Below, piece after piece: positions 46,307 to 55,541 of a stretch of DNA of 64,000 bases (the stretch's first letter is position 1; the number at the start of each line of letters is the position of its first letter). Below the pieces are notes generated by a model. The model made no database searches and was not told where the DNA came from. It saw only the letters and a program-made list of their open reading frames with translations. The DNA is from Thermoanaerobaculia bacterium (GTDB lineage: Bacteria > Acidobacteriota > Thermoanaerobaculia > Multivoradales > Multivoraceae). The DNA lies in NCBI GenBank assembly GCA_022823665.1, contig JAJEHN010000009.1, forward strand, positions 310,001-374,000, written 5' to 3'. Both the position numbers and the translations under genes were made by a program.

Positions 46307-47659
46307 TCAGGCCGTCTCCGCCCCCTTGCGCGCCACCAGCAACGCCATCTCCAGCGCCTGCTCGTAGTTCAGCCGCGGATCGACCTGGGAACGATAGGCC
46401 CGGCGCAGTCCCCGCTCGTCGAGGCCGCGTGCGCCGCCCGTGCACTCGGTGACGTCCTCGCCGGTGAGCTCGAAGTGGACGCCGCCCAGAATCGTGCCGT
46501 GGTCGGCGTGGAGGTCGAATGCCTGCTCCAGCTCCGAAAGGATGGCGTTGAAGTCCCTGGTCTTCATGCCGTCGGAGGTGCTCTTCGTGTTTCCGTGCAT
46601 CGGATCGCAGATCCAGAGCACGGGCTTGCCGGTGGCCGAGACCGCCTCGATGATCGGCGGCAGCTCCCGAGCCACCTTCTCGGCGCCGCAGCGGTGAATC
46701 AGCGCGAGCCGGCCTTCCTCGCCGCCGGGATTCAGCACCTCGACCAGGCCGGCCACGTCGGCGGGATCCATACCGGTTCCCACCTTGACGCCCAGGGGGT
46801 TCCGAATGCCGCGCGCGTACTCGATGTGGGCCGAGCCCGGGAACGCCGTCCGCAGCCCGATCCACGGCAGGTGTGTCGACAGGTTGTACCAGCCCGCCCG
46901 CCGCGGCACGGTCCGGGTCTGCGCCTGCTCGTAGACGAGGTGCAGGGCTTCGTGGCTGGCATAGAAGTCGACGCGGTCGATGTGGCCGACCTCGACGCCG
47001 GCGAGGGTCTCCATGAACTTCAGCGAATCGGCGATCGACTCGACCCGGCGCTGGTACTCGGCCGCGTTCTGCGAGTGGCCCACGAAGTCGAGGTTCCAGT
47101 ACTCCGGATGGTGCAGATCGGCGAACCCGCCGTCGATCAACCCCCGGATGAAGTTCAGCGTCAGCGCCGAACGCTGGTAGCCGCGCAGGAGGTTGAGCGG
47201 GTCGGGCTCACGCGCGCCGGCGTCGAAGTCGAGCGAGTTGACGAGGTCGCCCCGGTACGACGGCAGGGTCTCGTCGCCGCGGGTCTCGGTATCGGACGAC
47301 CGCGGCTTGGCGTACTGGCCGGCGAAGCGGCCGACGCGGATCACCCGCTTCTTCAGGCTGTGGGTCAGGACCAGGCTCATCTGCAGGAGGATCTTCAGCT
47401 TCGCCGTGATCGAGTCGGAGGTGCATTCGGCGAAGCTCTCCGCGCAGTCCCCGCCCTGGAGGACGAAGCGCTCGCCGCGCGCCGCGGAGGCCAACTGCCC
47501 CTTCAGCGTCTCGACCTCCCACGACGTCACGAGCGGCGGCAGCGCCGCGAGCCTGCCGGCCGCCGCCTGGAGCGCGTCCTGGTCGGCATAGGTCGGCTGC
47601 TGGCGCACGTCGGCGCTCTGCCAGGACGTCGGGTTCCAGTTGTCCGCTGCGTTGCTCAT
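46307..47659 (-). CDS. aroF: Class II 3-deoxy-7-phosphoheptulonate synthase (DAHP synthase)
   Basis: Condenses phosphoenolpyruvate and erythrose 4-phosphate, the first step of the shikimate pathway, in the cytoplasm. The 450-residue protein belongs to the plant/mycobacterial class II group. Metal site residues are visible: Cys in GGDCAES, His in CDPMHGNT, Glu in GGVHFELTG and Asp in VDPRLNYEQ. N-terminal WQSADVRQQPTY is also typical. No regulatory chorismate mutase domain is attached. It starts at an ATG at 47659 with GGAG nearby. Gene symbol naming varies (aroG in mycobacteria). Confidence 0.95.
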   Translation of the reverse strand: MSNAADNWNPTSWQSADVRQQPTYADQDALQAAAGRLAALPPLVTSWEVETLKGQLASAARGERFVLQGGDCAESFAECTSDSITAKLKILLQMSLVLTHSLKKRVIRVGRFAGQYAKPRSSDTETRGDETLPSYRGDLVNSLDFDAGAREPDPLNLLRGYQRSALTLNFIRGLIDGGFADLHHPEYWNLDFVGHSQNAAEYQRRVESIADSLKFMETLAGVEVGHIDRVDFYASHEALHLVYEQAQTRTVPRRAGWYNLSTHLPWIGLRTAFPGSAHIEYARGIRNPLGVKVGTGMDPADVAGLVEVLNPGGEEGRLALIHRCGAEKVARELPPIIEAVSATGKPVLWICDPMHGNTKSTSDGMKTRDFNAILSELEQAFDLHADHGTILGGVHFELTGEDVTECTGGARGLDERGLRRAYRSQVDPRLNYEQALEMALLVARKGAETA

Positions 47660-47689
47660 CGCTCCACCGCTCCCGAAAGGCGCTGAATC

Positions 47690-48487
47690 CTAGTCCATCG
47701 TCGATTGGTGCAGGTCTTCACCTTCCTCGATCTCGAGATACCTGCGCAACCAGCGGGTGCCCAGGTAGAAGGGCAACGTATCGACCGCGGCCGCCAGGAA
47801 CTTGAACACGTAGGCCGTGCCGATGAAGACCCACAACTGCGGCCAGATCGGTTCCCCCGTCTCGACGGGAATCGCAGCCGCGGCGAAATGGGTGATCGTG
47901 ATGACGGAGAACGAGTCGACGAACTGGCTGACCACGGTCGACCCGTTGTTGCGCAGCCACAGGTGGCGTCCCTTCGTCAGCCGCTTCCAGAAGTGGAAGA
48001 CCCAGACGTCGCAGAGTTGCGCGCTCAGGTAGGCGATCATCGACGCCGCGATCACGCCCAGGGTCATCGTCCGGATCTCGAAGAAGATCGGCAACCGGCC
48101 ATCCGGACCGGGCACAGGCGCGTCGAAGCCGGGCAGCGCGCCGCCCACCCACAGGATGACGGCCAGCCAGAGGTTGACGAGGAAGCCGACCCAGACCAGG
48201 AAGTTCGCCCGCTTGCGGCCGTAGATCTCGGAGATGAAGTCCGTGCACAGAAAGGTCAGCGGGTAGGGCAGGACGCCGACCGCCAGCGGCATCGGGATGC
48301 GCAGGCCAAACACGGTGAAGCTCAGGTCCAGGAAGCGCGTCACGCCCAGGATGTTCAGCATCGTCATCGAGCCGAGGAACAGTCCGGCCAGGATGAGAAA
48401 GACCCGTTCGCGGCGCGCATGCAGCGCGCTCGCCTCGATCGGGTGCAGGTCGGGTGGGGACGCTGCCGCCGGAGTCGCTTGCGTCAT
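47690..48487 (-). CDS. Queuosine precursor transporter, YhhQ/QPTR family
   Basis: A 265-residue inner-membrane protein of the DUF165/YhhQ family, which imports queuine precursors (family knowledge). About six transmembrane segments. Motifs include LTFLCTDFISEIYGRKRAN and SQFVDSFSVITITHF, typical of the family. The start ATG at 48487 overlaps the stop of the TerB-like gene by one base (TGATG). No other queuosine gene is near. Confidence 0.9.
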   Translation of the reverse strand: MTQATPAAASPPDLHPIEASALHARRERVFLILAGLFLGSMTMLNILGVTRFLDLSFTVFGLRIPMPLAVGVLPYPLTFLCTDFISEIYGRKRANFLVWVGFLVNLWLAVILWVGGALPGFDAPVPGPDGRLPIFFEIRTMTLGVIAASMIAYLSAQLCDVWVFHFWKRLTKGRHLWLRNNGSTVVSQFVDSFSVITITHFAAAAIPVETGEPIWPQLWVFIGTAYVFKFLAAAVDTLPFYLGTRWLRRYLEIEEGEDLHQSTMD

Positions 48488-48954
48488 CACTGGCCGGCGC
48501 CCTCCTCGACGCGTCTCCGCGCGCGCTGTCTGGCGGCGATGAAGTCCTCGTGCGGAAGATGCAGGAGCCTCGCGATCTTCCGGATCAGGAACTCCTCCTG
48601 CGCTTCCAGCACACGGTCGGCGAACGCCACACGCCACAGTTCCTCGATGAGCCGGCCCTTGCGGGCGTCGTCGAAGGACTCGTGGATCAGCCGGGTGAAC
48701 TCGTACAGGCAGACGGAACCCTCGGTCTCCGACTCGGCGAGTTCCACCAGCTCGCCGGTCTGCTCCTCGGAGAGGCCGAGATGACGCCTGACCCCGGCCA
48801 GCACGGCCTCCTTCTCCTCCTCCGCGGCGTCGAAATCGGCGCGCATCACCTCGACCATCAGCGCGGCCGCTGCCAGCCGCAGGCGAGCGTCCGGATTGTC
48901 CGCCCGCTCGGGGTCGATCCGTTCGCCGAAGAAGCTGCGTATGCGGTCGAGCAT
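48487..48954 (-). CDS. TerB-like protein
   Basis: A 155-residue all-helical acidic protein of the TerB/DjlA N-terminal family, with acidic metal-binding-like segments (MRADFDAAEEEKEAVL) and the ending helix LRRIARLLHLPHEDF-like. Function is unknown in general; TerB members were first linked with tellurite resistance and often act in envelope stress. Start at the ATG at 48954 with a GAGG site; no gene at all is needed upstream. It ends overlapping the yhhQ-type gene by one base, so they are co-translated. Confidence 0.82.
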   Translation of the reverse strand: MLDRIRSFFGERIDPERADNPDARLRLAAAALMVEVMRADFDAAEEEKEAVLAGVRRHLGLSEEQTGELVELAESETEGSVCLYEFTRLIHESFDDARKGRLIEELWRVAFADRVLEAQEEFLIRKIARLLHLPHEDFIAARQRARRRVEEGAGQ

Positions 48955-48962
48955 CGCCGGCC

Positions 48963-49967
48963 TCAGCTCGCCGACGCTCCGAGGCGCGCCCAGGCCCCCT
49001 GCCGCCGGAGTTCCTTGGCCCGCGCGGCCACCCCGCCGCCGGCAGCGGCGCGCCGCCAGGCGGCGGCCGCGTCCTCGTCCACGAGTGCCCAGTGCTCCGC
49101 GTGGTCCGCCCGCACCCGGGCCGTCGCCCGGGACAGGGCCGCCACTCCGAGGTGCGCGGCGGGCCCGTCCAGCGGGCCGAACGCCAGCGCGGCCGCGGCA
49201 ACGAGCAGGAGCAGCAGATCCTCGACCGCCGCTTCGGGCCATCCCCACCGCCGGGCGAGCGCCAGGTTGTACGCGGTCGTCGCCGCGCCGATGTACAGAT
49301 CCTCGATCGTCCGGAAGGGCTTGATCGCGTCCGTGTAGCCGTCGCCGTCCATCACCTCGCCGGCGGCCACCGGCACGGCGGTCAGATCGACGATCGCATG
49401 ACGGACCTCCGGGTTGGTCGGCGTCCGCCCCTCGAGCTCCATGGGTGCGATTCCGATCCCCGGCCGATCGCTCGGCACGCAGAGCGCCCGCAGGCGATTC
49501 CGGTCGCCGTCACGGCCCACCGAGGCGATGACCAGCAGCGCGGCCGCGGACGGCGCCAGGGTGGCCCAGCGCTTCTGGCCGTCAAGACGGAATTCGCCGT
49601 CGGGCGCCTTCCTGAGCGACGAGTGGACGGCGCGCGGATGCGCTCCGCCCTCCTCGCTGGCACAGAAGGCGACGATGCCGCCGTCAGGAACCAGCTCCAG
49701 GCCGCCGCGTTCCCAGGCCAGACGCCTCACCGCCGCCTGATGCCCCGCCACCATCGCCCAGGCCGGACGATCGGCGACGAAACCGCCGAGCAGACCGTGG
49801 GCGAAGTGATCGCGGCCGGGAAGGCCGGCGCCGCCGTTTGCGCGCGCCTGCCACGGCGCCAGCACCTGCCCGGAGAAGGCCCGGTACCAGCCCGCCGGAT
49901 CGTCGCCGGCCGCAAGCGCGGCGGGCTCCGCGGAAAGCAGATGACTCAGCACCGGGTCGAGAGTCAC
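48963..49967 (-). CDS. Short acyl-CoA dehydrogenase-like protein
   Basis: A 334-residue protein that resembles the middle flavin domain of acyl-CoA dehydrogenases: FCASEEGGAHPRA followed by FRLDGQKRWATLA, as in the T/S-motif and strand region of the family. The full enzymes are 380-400 residues; here the N-terminal helical domain and the C-terminal helix bundle are both shorter and the usual catalytic Glu is not recognisable. It may be a related flavoprotein or a degenerate member. I start at a GTG at 49967 with a GGGAG 8 bases upstream; a longer in-frame reading would reach toward the divergent aminotransferase. It ends 9 bp before the TerB-like gene. Confidence 0.6.
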   Translation of the reverse strand: MTLDPVLSHLLSAEPAALAAGDDPAGWYRAFSGQVLAPWQARANGGAGLPGRDHFAHGLLGGFVADRPAWAMVAGHQAAVRRLAWERGGLELVPDGGIVAFCASEEGGAHPRAVHSSLRKAPDGEFRLDGQKRWATLAPSAAALLVIASVGRDGDRNRLRALCVPSDRPGIGIAPMELEGRTPTNPEVRHAIVDLTAVPVAAGEVMDGDGYTDAIKPFRTIEDLYIGAATTAYNLALARRWGWPEAAVEDLLLLLVAAAALAFGPLDGPAAHLGVAALSRATARVRADHAEHWALVDEDAAAAWRRAAAGGGVAARAKELRRQGAWARLGASAS

Positions 49968-50092
49968 GAACCGACTCCCGAAACGACTCCTCGCGACGCC
50001 GGGCGCACTCGAATAAGCTCGGCCGCCCGCGGACGACAAGGGCTCGATCCACTGTCGCCCTGGTCCCGCTTCGCGAAGTACATCGGCCCAAG

Positions 50093-51403
50093 ATGATAGA
50101 GGAAATGACACCAACCACGAGCGGCGCCGCGACCGGCCCCGAGACGCCGGGCTTTCGCCGGGTGCCGCGGACCGGCGTCATCTACGTGATGCACCGGGCC
50201 GCGGCCGCCGGCCACGGCACCGACGGCCGCACCTGGTACAACCTCGGCCAGGGATCCCCGGAGGTCGGTCCGCTGCCCGGGGCGCCGCCCCGCCGCGACG
50301 AACTCCACATCGACCCGCGCCGCCAGACCTACGCGCCCGTCGACGGCATCGACGAGTTGCGCGAGCGGGTTGCCGAGCTCTACAACTTCCTCTACCGGCG
50401 CGACAAGCGCTCGCAGTACACCCGGGAGAACGTGAGCATCGCTCCGGGCGGCCGGCCGGCGATGACGCGGATCGCGGCGGCGATGGGCGAGATGAACCTC
50501 GGCCACTTCATCCCCGACTACACCGCCTACGAGGAGCTCCTGACCGCCTTCAAGGGCTTCATTCCGATCCCCATCCTGCTCGACGCGGCCCACGGCTACC
50601 GCGCCTCGCGGCGCCTGCTCGAGAAGGAGATCGTCGGCCGCGGCCTCTCCGCGCTCTGGTGCAGCAACCCTTGCAATCCGACGGGTCAACTCGTCGAGGG
50701 CGATCTCCTGGCCGAGTGGGTCGGCGTCGCCCGCGACAACGCCTGCACCTTCATTCTCGACGAGTTCTACTCGCACTACATCTACACGCCGGCGCCCGAC
50801 TCCTGCGTCCAGATCGCCGACAACGCGAGGATGGTCTCGGCGGCCGCGCACGTCGACGACGTGAACCGGGATCCCGTTATCCTGGTCGACGGACTGACGA
50901 AGAACTGGCGCTATCCGGGCTGGCGGGTGTCCTGGATCGTCGGGCCGGTGAGCGTGATCGACCGCGTGACCAGCGCGGGCTCCTTCCTGGACGGAGGCGG
51001 CAACCACCCCTTCCAGGAAGCCGCCGTACCGCTGCTCGAACCGGAGCTCGTACTGCAGGAGACGCGGGCGATCCAGACCGAGTTCACGCGCAAGCGCAGG
51101 TTCCTCGTCGACCGGCTGCGGGCCCTGGGCATCGAGGTCGAGCACGAGCCCAGCGGCGCCTTCTACGTCTGGGGCAATCTCGCCGATCTGCCGGCGCCGC
51201 TCAACGACGGCATCGAGTTCTTCAAGGCCCTGCTCCAGGTCCAGGTCATCACGGTTCCGGGCGTCTTCTTCGATGTGAACCCGGGCCAGCGCCGCCGCAA
51301 CGCCCGCTACCACAGCTACTGCCGGCTCAGCTTCGGCCCGTCGATGGAGACCCTGGAACGCGGCATGGAGCGGATCGAGAAGCTGATCCGCGGCCACTCC
51401 TAG
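50093..51403 (+). CDS. Class I/II PLP-dependent aminotransferase
   Basis: A fold-type I aminotransferase of 436 residues. Landmarks: NPCNPTG, the cofactor-phosphate and Schiff-base Lys270 in DGLTKNWRYPGWR and the substrate-carboxylate Arg in SYCRLSFG. The amino acid specificity cannot be told, though the extra TKNW/GWR group is common in branched-chain or aromatic transaminases and in 1-aminocyclopropane-carboxylate-synthase-like members. Start ambiguous between ATG 50093 and ATG 50105; the latter has an AGAGG only 2 bases upstream. The stop shares a CTAG with convergent trpS. Confidence 0.88.
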   Translation: MIEEMTPTTSGAATGPETPGFRRVPRTGVIYVMHRAAAAGHGTDGRTWYNLGQGSPEVGPLPGAPPRRDELHIDPRRQTYAPVDGIDELRERVAELYNFLYRRDKRSQYTRENVSIAPGGRPAMTRIAAAMGEMNLGHFIPDYTAYEELLTAFKGFIPIPILLDAAHGYRASRRLLEKEIVGRGLSALWCSNPCNPTGQLVEGDLLAEWVGVARDNACTFILDEFYSHYIYTPAPDSCVQIADNARMVSAAAHVDDVNRDPVILVDGLTKNWRYPGWRVSWIVGPVSVIDRVTSAGSFLDGGGNHPFQEAAVPLLEPELVLQETRAIQTEFTRKRRFLVDRLRALGIEVEHEPSGAFYVWGNLADLPAPLNDGIEFFKALLQVQVITVPGVFFDVNPGQRRRNARYHSYCRLSFGPSMETLERGMERIEKLIRGHS

Positions 51404-52416
51404 GCGAAGCCCACCAGCCGGCGGATCTCGGCCGCCTTCGGCTCGGCGACTTTCCGCGCGCGCTCCGCGCCGATGGCGAGCAGCCGGTCGAGCTCCTCCG
51501 GCGCGGCCATCAGCTCTTCGTAGCGCCGCCGGATCGGCGCCACGACCTCGATCACCGCCTCCGCGACACCCATCTTCAGGTCGCCGTAGCCGCGGGCCCC
51601 GGCGAAGTCGGCCAGGACCTCTTCCCCGCCGCGATCCGTGATCGCCTGGTAGATCAGGAGCAGGTTGTTGACGCCCGCCCGGGCCGGGTCGTCGCTGAAC
51701 TCGATCTCACGCCCCGAGTCGGTGACCGCGCGCTTGAGCGAACGCCTGATCTCGTCGTCCGTGTCGGTCAGGCGAACCGCATGGCCACGCCCGGCGGTCT
51801 CGCTCTTCGACATCTTGACGGTCGGATCGTCAAGGGCCATCACGCGGGCGCCGGCGGTCGGAATCACCGCCTCGGGCAGGACGAAGGTCTCGCCGTAGAG
51901 ATGGTTGAAGCGGCCCGCGATGTCCCGGGCGAGCTCCACGTGCTGCTTCTGATCCTCCCCGACCGGTACCTCGTCCGCGTCGTAGAGCAGGATGTCCGCC
52001 GCCTGGAGCACCGGATACGTGAACAGCCCGACGCCGATCCGCTCCCGCCCCCCCTGACGTTCCGACTTGGCCTTGTACTGCGTCATCCGCTCGAGCCAGC
52101 CGATCGGCGTCGTGCATCCCAGGATCCAGGCCGCCTCAGCGTGCGCGCGGACGTGGCTCTGGACGAAGAGGGTCGTGCGCTCCGGGTCGATGCCGCAGGC
52201 GAACAGCATCGCCGTCAGTTCGCGGGTGCCCGAGCGCAGCGCCTCCGGATCCTGGCGCACCGTGATCGCGTGCAGGTCCACGACGCAGATGAAGTTCTCG
52301 CGGTCGTCCTGACGCGCGGCCCAGTGCTTGACGGCGCCCAGGTAGTTCCCCAGGTGGAGCACGCCGGACGGTTGAATGCCGGAGAACACCCGGCGCCTGC
52401 GCACCGCCCCGCTCAT
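51400..52416 (-). CDS. trpS: Tryptophanyl-tRNA synthetase
   Basis: Charges tRNA-Trp with tryptophan using ATP. A 338-residue class I synthetase of normal bacterial length, with the HIGH-like SGVLHLGNYLG and VKMSKSE motifs, and GIQPSG at the start. The tryptophan site AILL-type segment and GEDQKQH are present. It is convergent with the aminotransferase gene via a shared CTAG, and 14 bp downstream of the symporter's stop. Confidence 0.96.
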   Translation of the reverse strand: MSGAVRRRRVFSGIQPSGVLHLGNYLGAVKHWAARQDDRENFICVVDLHAITVRQDPEALRSGTRELTAMLFACGIDPERTTLFVQSHVRAHAEAAWILGCTTPIGWLERMTQYKAKSERQGGRERIGVGLFTYPVLQAADILLYDADEVPVGEDQKQHVELARDIAGRFNHLYGETFVLPEAVIPTAGARVMALDDPTVKMSKSETAGRGHAVRLTDTDDEIRRSLKRAVTDSGREIEFSDDPARAGVNNLLLIYQAITDRGGEEVLADFAGARGYGDLKMGVAEAVIEVVAPIRRRYEELMAAPEELDRLLAIGAERARKVAEPKAAEIRRLVGFA

Positions 52417-52429
52417 GCTGGAGAGAACC

Positions 52430-53935
52430 TCACGCGGAGGCGGGTTCCGGCCGACGCGCCGGTCGTAGTACGGTCCAGCCGACGCAGACGCCGTAGTTCA
52501 GGAGCAGGCCCCATACGCCGGCGCCCACTCCCCACGGGCTGCGGGTCGCCCAGACGTCGAAGGCGGCGCCGCACCAGATGACCAGGGTGAGAAGCGTGCC
52601 CAGCACCATGCCGGTCAGAACGGCCGAAGCAGGCATCCGTCGCCAGTAGACGCCGAGCATGAAGACCGGCGAGAGCTGGACCATGAACTCGAGCTTCAGT
52701 TCGATCAGCACCCAGATCGAGCTTTCCGTCTCCAGCGACACCCAGGCCATCAGGATCAGGATCGCCATGATGCCCCAGGCGAACGTCTTGCCGACGATCA
52801 GCATCTCGCGGGCCGACGCCTCGCGGCGGAAGTAGCTCTTGTAGATGTCCTTCGTGAACATGGACCCGATCGACAGGAGGGCCGAATCCGCGGTCGACAT
52901 GATCGCCGCCACGACCGCCGCGAACACCATCACGATGAGCCAGTACATCACCGGCGAGCGGTCGATCAGACCGCCCAGGACGTAGATCGTGACCTTGTCG
53001 CTCTCGAGCTGCGAGAGTCCCGGGAACCGGCTCAGCGCGATGAAGCCGATCAGGAAGGCGAGCAGGGTCGTGCCCAGGGGCATGAACGCCATCGCTCCGA
53101 GCGACCGCCGCAGGCTGATCTCGTTCTTGGCCGCGAAGATTCGCTGGACCGCATGCGGGTACAGCGCGACGCCGAGACCGAGCATGAGGAGCGTGCTGAC
53201 CCAGGTCCGCAGACCGCGGGCGTCCGGCGCATCGAGCCTCTCCGGCGCCGTGGCGCGAATCCCCTCCGACGCCGCCGCCAGGCCGCCGTCCGCGGTCACC
53301 AGCGTGTAGAGAATGACGGCGCAGCCGCAGAGCAGCAGCGTACCCTGCACGGCATCGGTCCAGGCGACCGCCCGCATGCCTCCGAGCGACTCGTAGATCA
53401 GCATCACGCCGACCAGCAGGAGCACGCCCTGCATGAAGGTCATCCGACCGCCACTGATCGCCTCGACGCCGTGTCCCATCGCCACCAGTTGCTCCAGCAC
53501 GTAGTTCGCCAGGCCCCAGCAGAGGAGCACGACGCACAGGACGCGCAGCGGATGGGAGCCGAAACGGTGGTACACGAAATCCGTCGGCGTGATGTAGCCG
53601 AAGCGCCGGGCCAGGCGGAACAGACGCGGAGCGTAGATCATGAACACCGTGATGACGAGGATCATGAAGGTCACGCTGACGATGTAGGTCGCCCCCTGAA
53701 CATACGACCGCCCGGCGAAGCCGAGCAGCGTGTTGCCGCTGTACTGGGTGGCGAACAGGGTCAGGAACAGGACCGCGAAGCCGAAGGTCGAGCCGCCGAG
53801 ATAGAAGTCCCTGAGCGAGCGTTCCCGCTGCTTCAGACGGCCGAGCAGACCGAGGCCGAGCATGACGACGAGGTAGCCGCCGAGAACGGCCAGGGCGCCC
53901 GGGCCGAAGGTCACGTCGGGGACGGAGGTGTTCAC
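52430..53935 (-). CDS. Sodium:solute symporter (SSS family)
   Basis: An inner-membrane symporter of 501 residues with about 13-14 transmembrane segments, PutP/PanF/ActP-like. Features: the early FYLGG-type motif (DFYLGGSTFG), the sodium-site region FATQYSGNTLLG, YESLGGMRAVAWTDAVQG and the STADSALLSIGSMFTKDIY segment that is strongly conserved. Begins at a GTG that overlaps the stop of the upstream small membrane protein (GTGA), with GGGAG 5 bases before it. Its substrate is not evident; the divergent neighbours include a propionyl-CoA synthetase and an isoaspartyl peptidase, so a short-chain acid or amino acid is possible. Confidence 0.92.
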   Translation of the reverse strand: MNTSVPDVTFGPGALAVLGGYLVVMLGLGLLGRLKQRERSLRDFYLGGSTFGFAVLFLTLFATQYSGNTLLGFAGRSYVQGATYIVSVTFMILVITVFMIYAPRLFRLARRFGYITPTDFVYHRFGSHPLRVLCVVLLCWGLANYVLEQLVAMGHGVEAISGGRMTFMQGVLLLVGVMLIYESLGGMRAVAWTDAVQGTLLLCGCAVILYTLVTADGGLAAASEGIRATAPERLDAPDARGLRTWVSTLLMLGLGVALYPHAVQRIFAAKNEISLRRSLGAMAFMPLGTTLLAFLIGFIALSRFPGLSQLESDKVTIYVLGGLIDRSPVMYWLIVMVFAAVVAAIMSTADSALLSIGSMFTKDIYKSYFRREASAREMLIVGKTFAWGIMAILILMAWVSLETESSIWVLIELKLEFMVQLSPVFMLGVYWRRMPASAVLTGMVLGTLLTLVIWCGAAFDVWATRSPWGVGAGVWGLLLNYGVCVGWTVLRPARRPEPASA

Positions 53936-54294
53936 GGGTTCTCCCGGGACACGGTCGACGACTCCGGGTCGCTCGCGGCGTCGCCGCCTTCATCGGCGCC
54001 GTCCCGCCACAGGCGCAACGAAGCGAAAGAGGTGATGACCGCCAGGGCCAGGCCGCACGCGATCGTGATCCAGGTCCAGACAGGCAGGCCGGCCGCCAGC
54101 CGGCCGCCCACCGAAGGCGGCAGGTACCACGGCACGCTGACGGCGAGGATCAGAAGGACCGCAGGCAGGAACCAGCGATGCCGCAGGGGTTCGTCGGCAG
54201 GACGAATCGCCTCCCAGAAGGCGTCCTGGTCCCGCTCGTCTTCATAGTCCGAGAGACGTTTCGTGTTGGCCACCGAGCGCGCATTATGCCCCAC
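53932..54294 (-). CDS. Small membrane protein preceding the symporter (DUF3311-like position)
   Basis: About 120 residues with two transmembrane segments (near 43-62 and 74-93) and acidic ends. It is translated as a coupled partner of the symporter, whose GTG overlaps its stop by four bases. Small two-helix proteins in this place (DUF3311 or YjcH/DUF485) are common accessory partners of SSS transporters. Start is a GTG at 54294; a GTG at 54273 (MANTKRLSD) is also possible. Confidence 0.72.
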   Translation of the reverse strand: MGHNARSVANTKRLSDYEDERDQDAFWEAIRPADEPLRHRWFLPAVLLILAVSVPWYLPPSVGGRLAAGLPVWTWITIACGLALAVITSFASLRLWRDGADEGGDAASDPESSTVSRENP

Positions 54295-54398
54295 CGGGAG
54301 CCGGCGACCGCCGTGCTAACGTCCACCGTTCCGGTTCCGGCCGGCACCCCCTGGTTACCGCCTCGGACCAGGCGCCTCGACGACGAGGGGGCCTGCAC

Positions 54399-55541
54399 AT
54401 GGTGAACGGTTTTCGACTGTGTCCTCCGACTCTCGCGGTGGCCGTCTGCGCGGTCCTGGCCGTGGGACTGGGAGCGTGCGGTTCGGCTGAACCCGAGACG
54501 ACCGCGGAAGAGCAACAGGACTTGAACCAGCCAAGCGAAGCAACGCCCGCCCCCGAATGGTCGCTCGCCGTTCACGGAGGCGCGGGCAGCGCCCGGCGCG
54601 ACACGACGGACGCCGAGGACTACTACCAGGCCCTGCGCGACGTCCTGACGCTGGGCAGCGAGCAGTTGGCGGCGGGCGAAGCGAGCCTCCGGGTGGTCGA
54701 GGAGGTGGTCGCGGCGCTGGAGGACGACCCCCGCTTCAACGCCGGCCGCGGCTCCGTGTTCACCTCCATCGGCACCCACGAACTGGACGCCGCGATCATG
54801 GACGGCCGCACCCTCGCCTGCGGCGCGGTGGCCGGCGTGAAGAACGTCCGCAATCCCGTGCGGCTGGCCCGGCGCGTCATGGAGGACACGCCCCACGTTC
54901 TCCTCAGCGGCCAGGGCGCCGACAACTTCGCGGTCAACGCCGGCGTGCGCCGGAACGTCCAGGCCTACTTCTCCACCGAACCGCAACTGGAGCGTTTTCG
55001 CGCGATCAGGAACCAGCGGAGGGGCGGCGACTCGGGAGGTGACGGAGCTCCGAGTCCCGAGGGCGACTACACCGGCAACGCCGGCCCGGAACCCGGCCAG
55101 GGCGGCGCCTCCCATCTCGGCACCGTCGGCGCCGTGGCCATGGACCGCTACGGCAACCTGGCGGCGGCCACCTCGACCGGGGGCACGATGTACAAGCAGA
55201 TCGGCCGCGTCGGCGACGTGCCCGTCATCGGCGCGGGCACCTACGCGAACAACGAAACGGCGGCCATCTCCTGCACCGGCCGGGGCGAGGAGTTCATCCG
55301 CCACACCGTGGCCTACGACGTCTCGGCGCTCATCGAGTACGCCGGCTTCTCCGTCGAGGAGGCTGTGCGCAAGGTCATCGGCGAGACGTTGAAGCCCGGC
55401 GACGGCGGCATCATCGCGATCGGCAGGAACGGCTCCATCGCGATGGAGTTCAATACGAACGCGATGTTCCGCGGCGCGGCCAACTCGCTCGGCCGGTTCG
55501 ACGTCGGGATCTGGGAGGACGTCCGCAGCGGCCGACCGTGA
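54399..55541 (+). CDS. iaaA: Isoaspartyl peptidase / L-asparaginase type, exported lipoprotein (Ntn hydrolase)
   Basis: A 380-residue N-terminal-nucleophile hydrolase that removes isoaspartyl residues from peptides or hydrolyses asparagine. A lipoprotein signal with lipobox LGAC (Cys27) precedes a Ser/Glu/Pro linker. Family motifs include SLAVHGGAGS, FNAGRGSVFT and HLGTVGAVAMD with the nucleophile Thr242, where autocleavage should occur. Catalytic substrate residues TSTGGTMYK and GAGTYANN are present. GAGGGGG lies about 9 bases before the ATG. Its stop overlaps the start of the propionyl-CoA synthetase gene by four bases (GTGA), an unexpected coupling for a secreted enzyme and a cytoplasmic one. 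Confidence 0.9.
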   Translation: MVNGFRLCPPTLAVAVCAVLAVGLGACGSAEPETTAEEQQDLNQPSEATPAPEWSLAVHGGAGSARRDTTDAEDYYQALRDVLTLGSEQLAAGEASLRVVEEVVAALEDDPRFNAGRGSVFTSIGTHELDAAIMDGRTLACGAVAGVKNVRNPVRLARRVMEDTPHVLLSGQGADNFAVNAGVRRNVQAYFSTEPQLERFRAIRNQRRGGDSGGDGAPSPEGDYTGNAGPEPGQGGASHLGTVGAVAMDRYGNLAAATSTGGTMYKQIGRVGDVPVIGAGTYANNETAAISCTGRGEEFIRHTVAYDVSALIEYAGFSVEEAVRKVIGETLKPGDGGIIAIGRNGSIAMEFNTNAMFRGAANSLGRFDVGIWEDVRSGRP

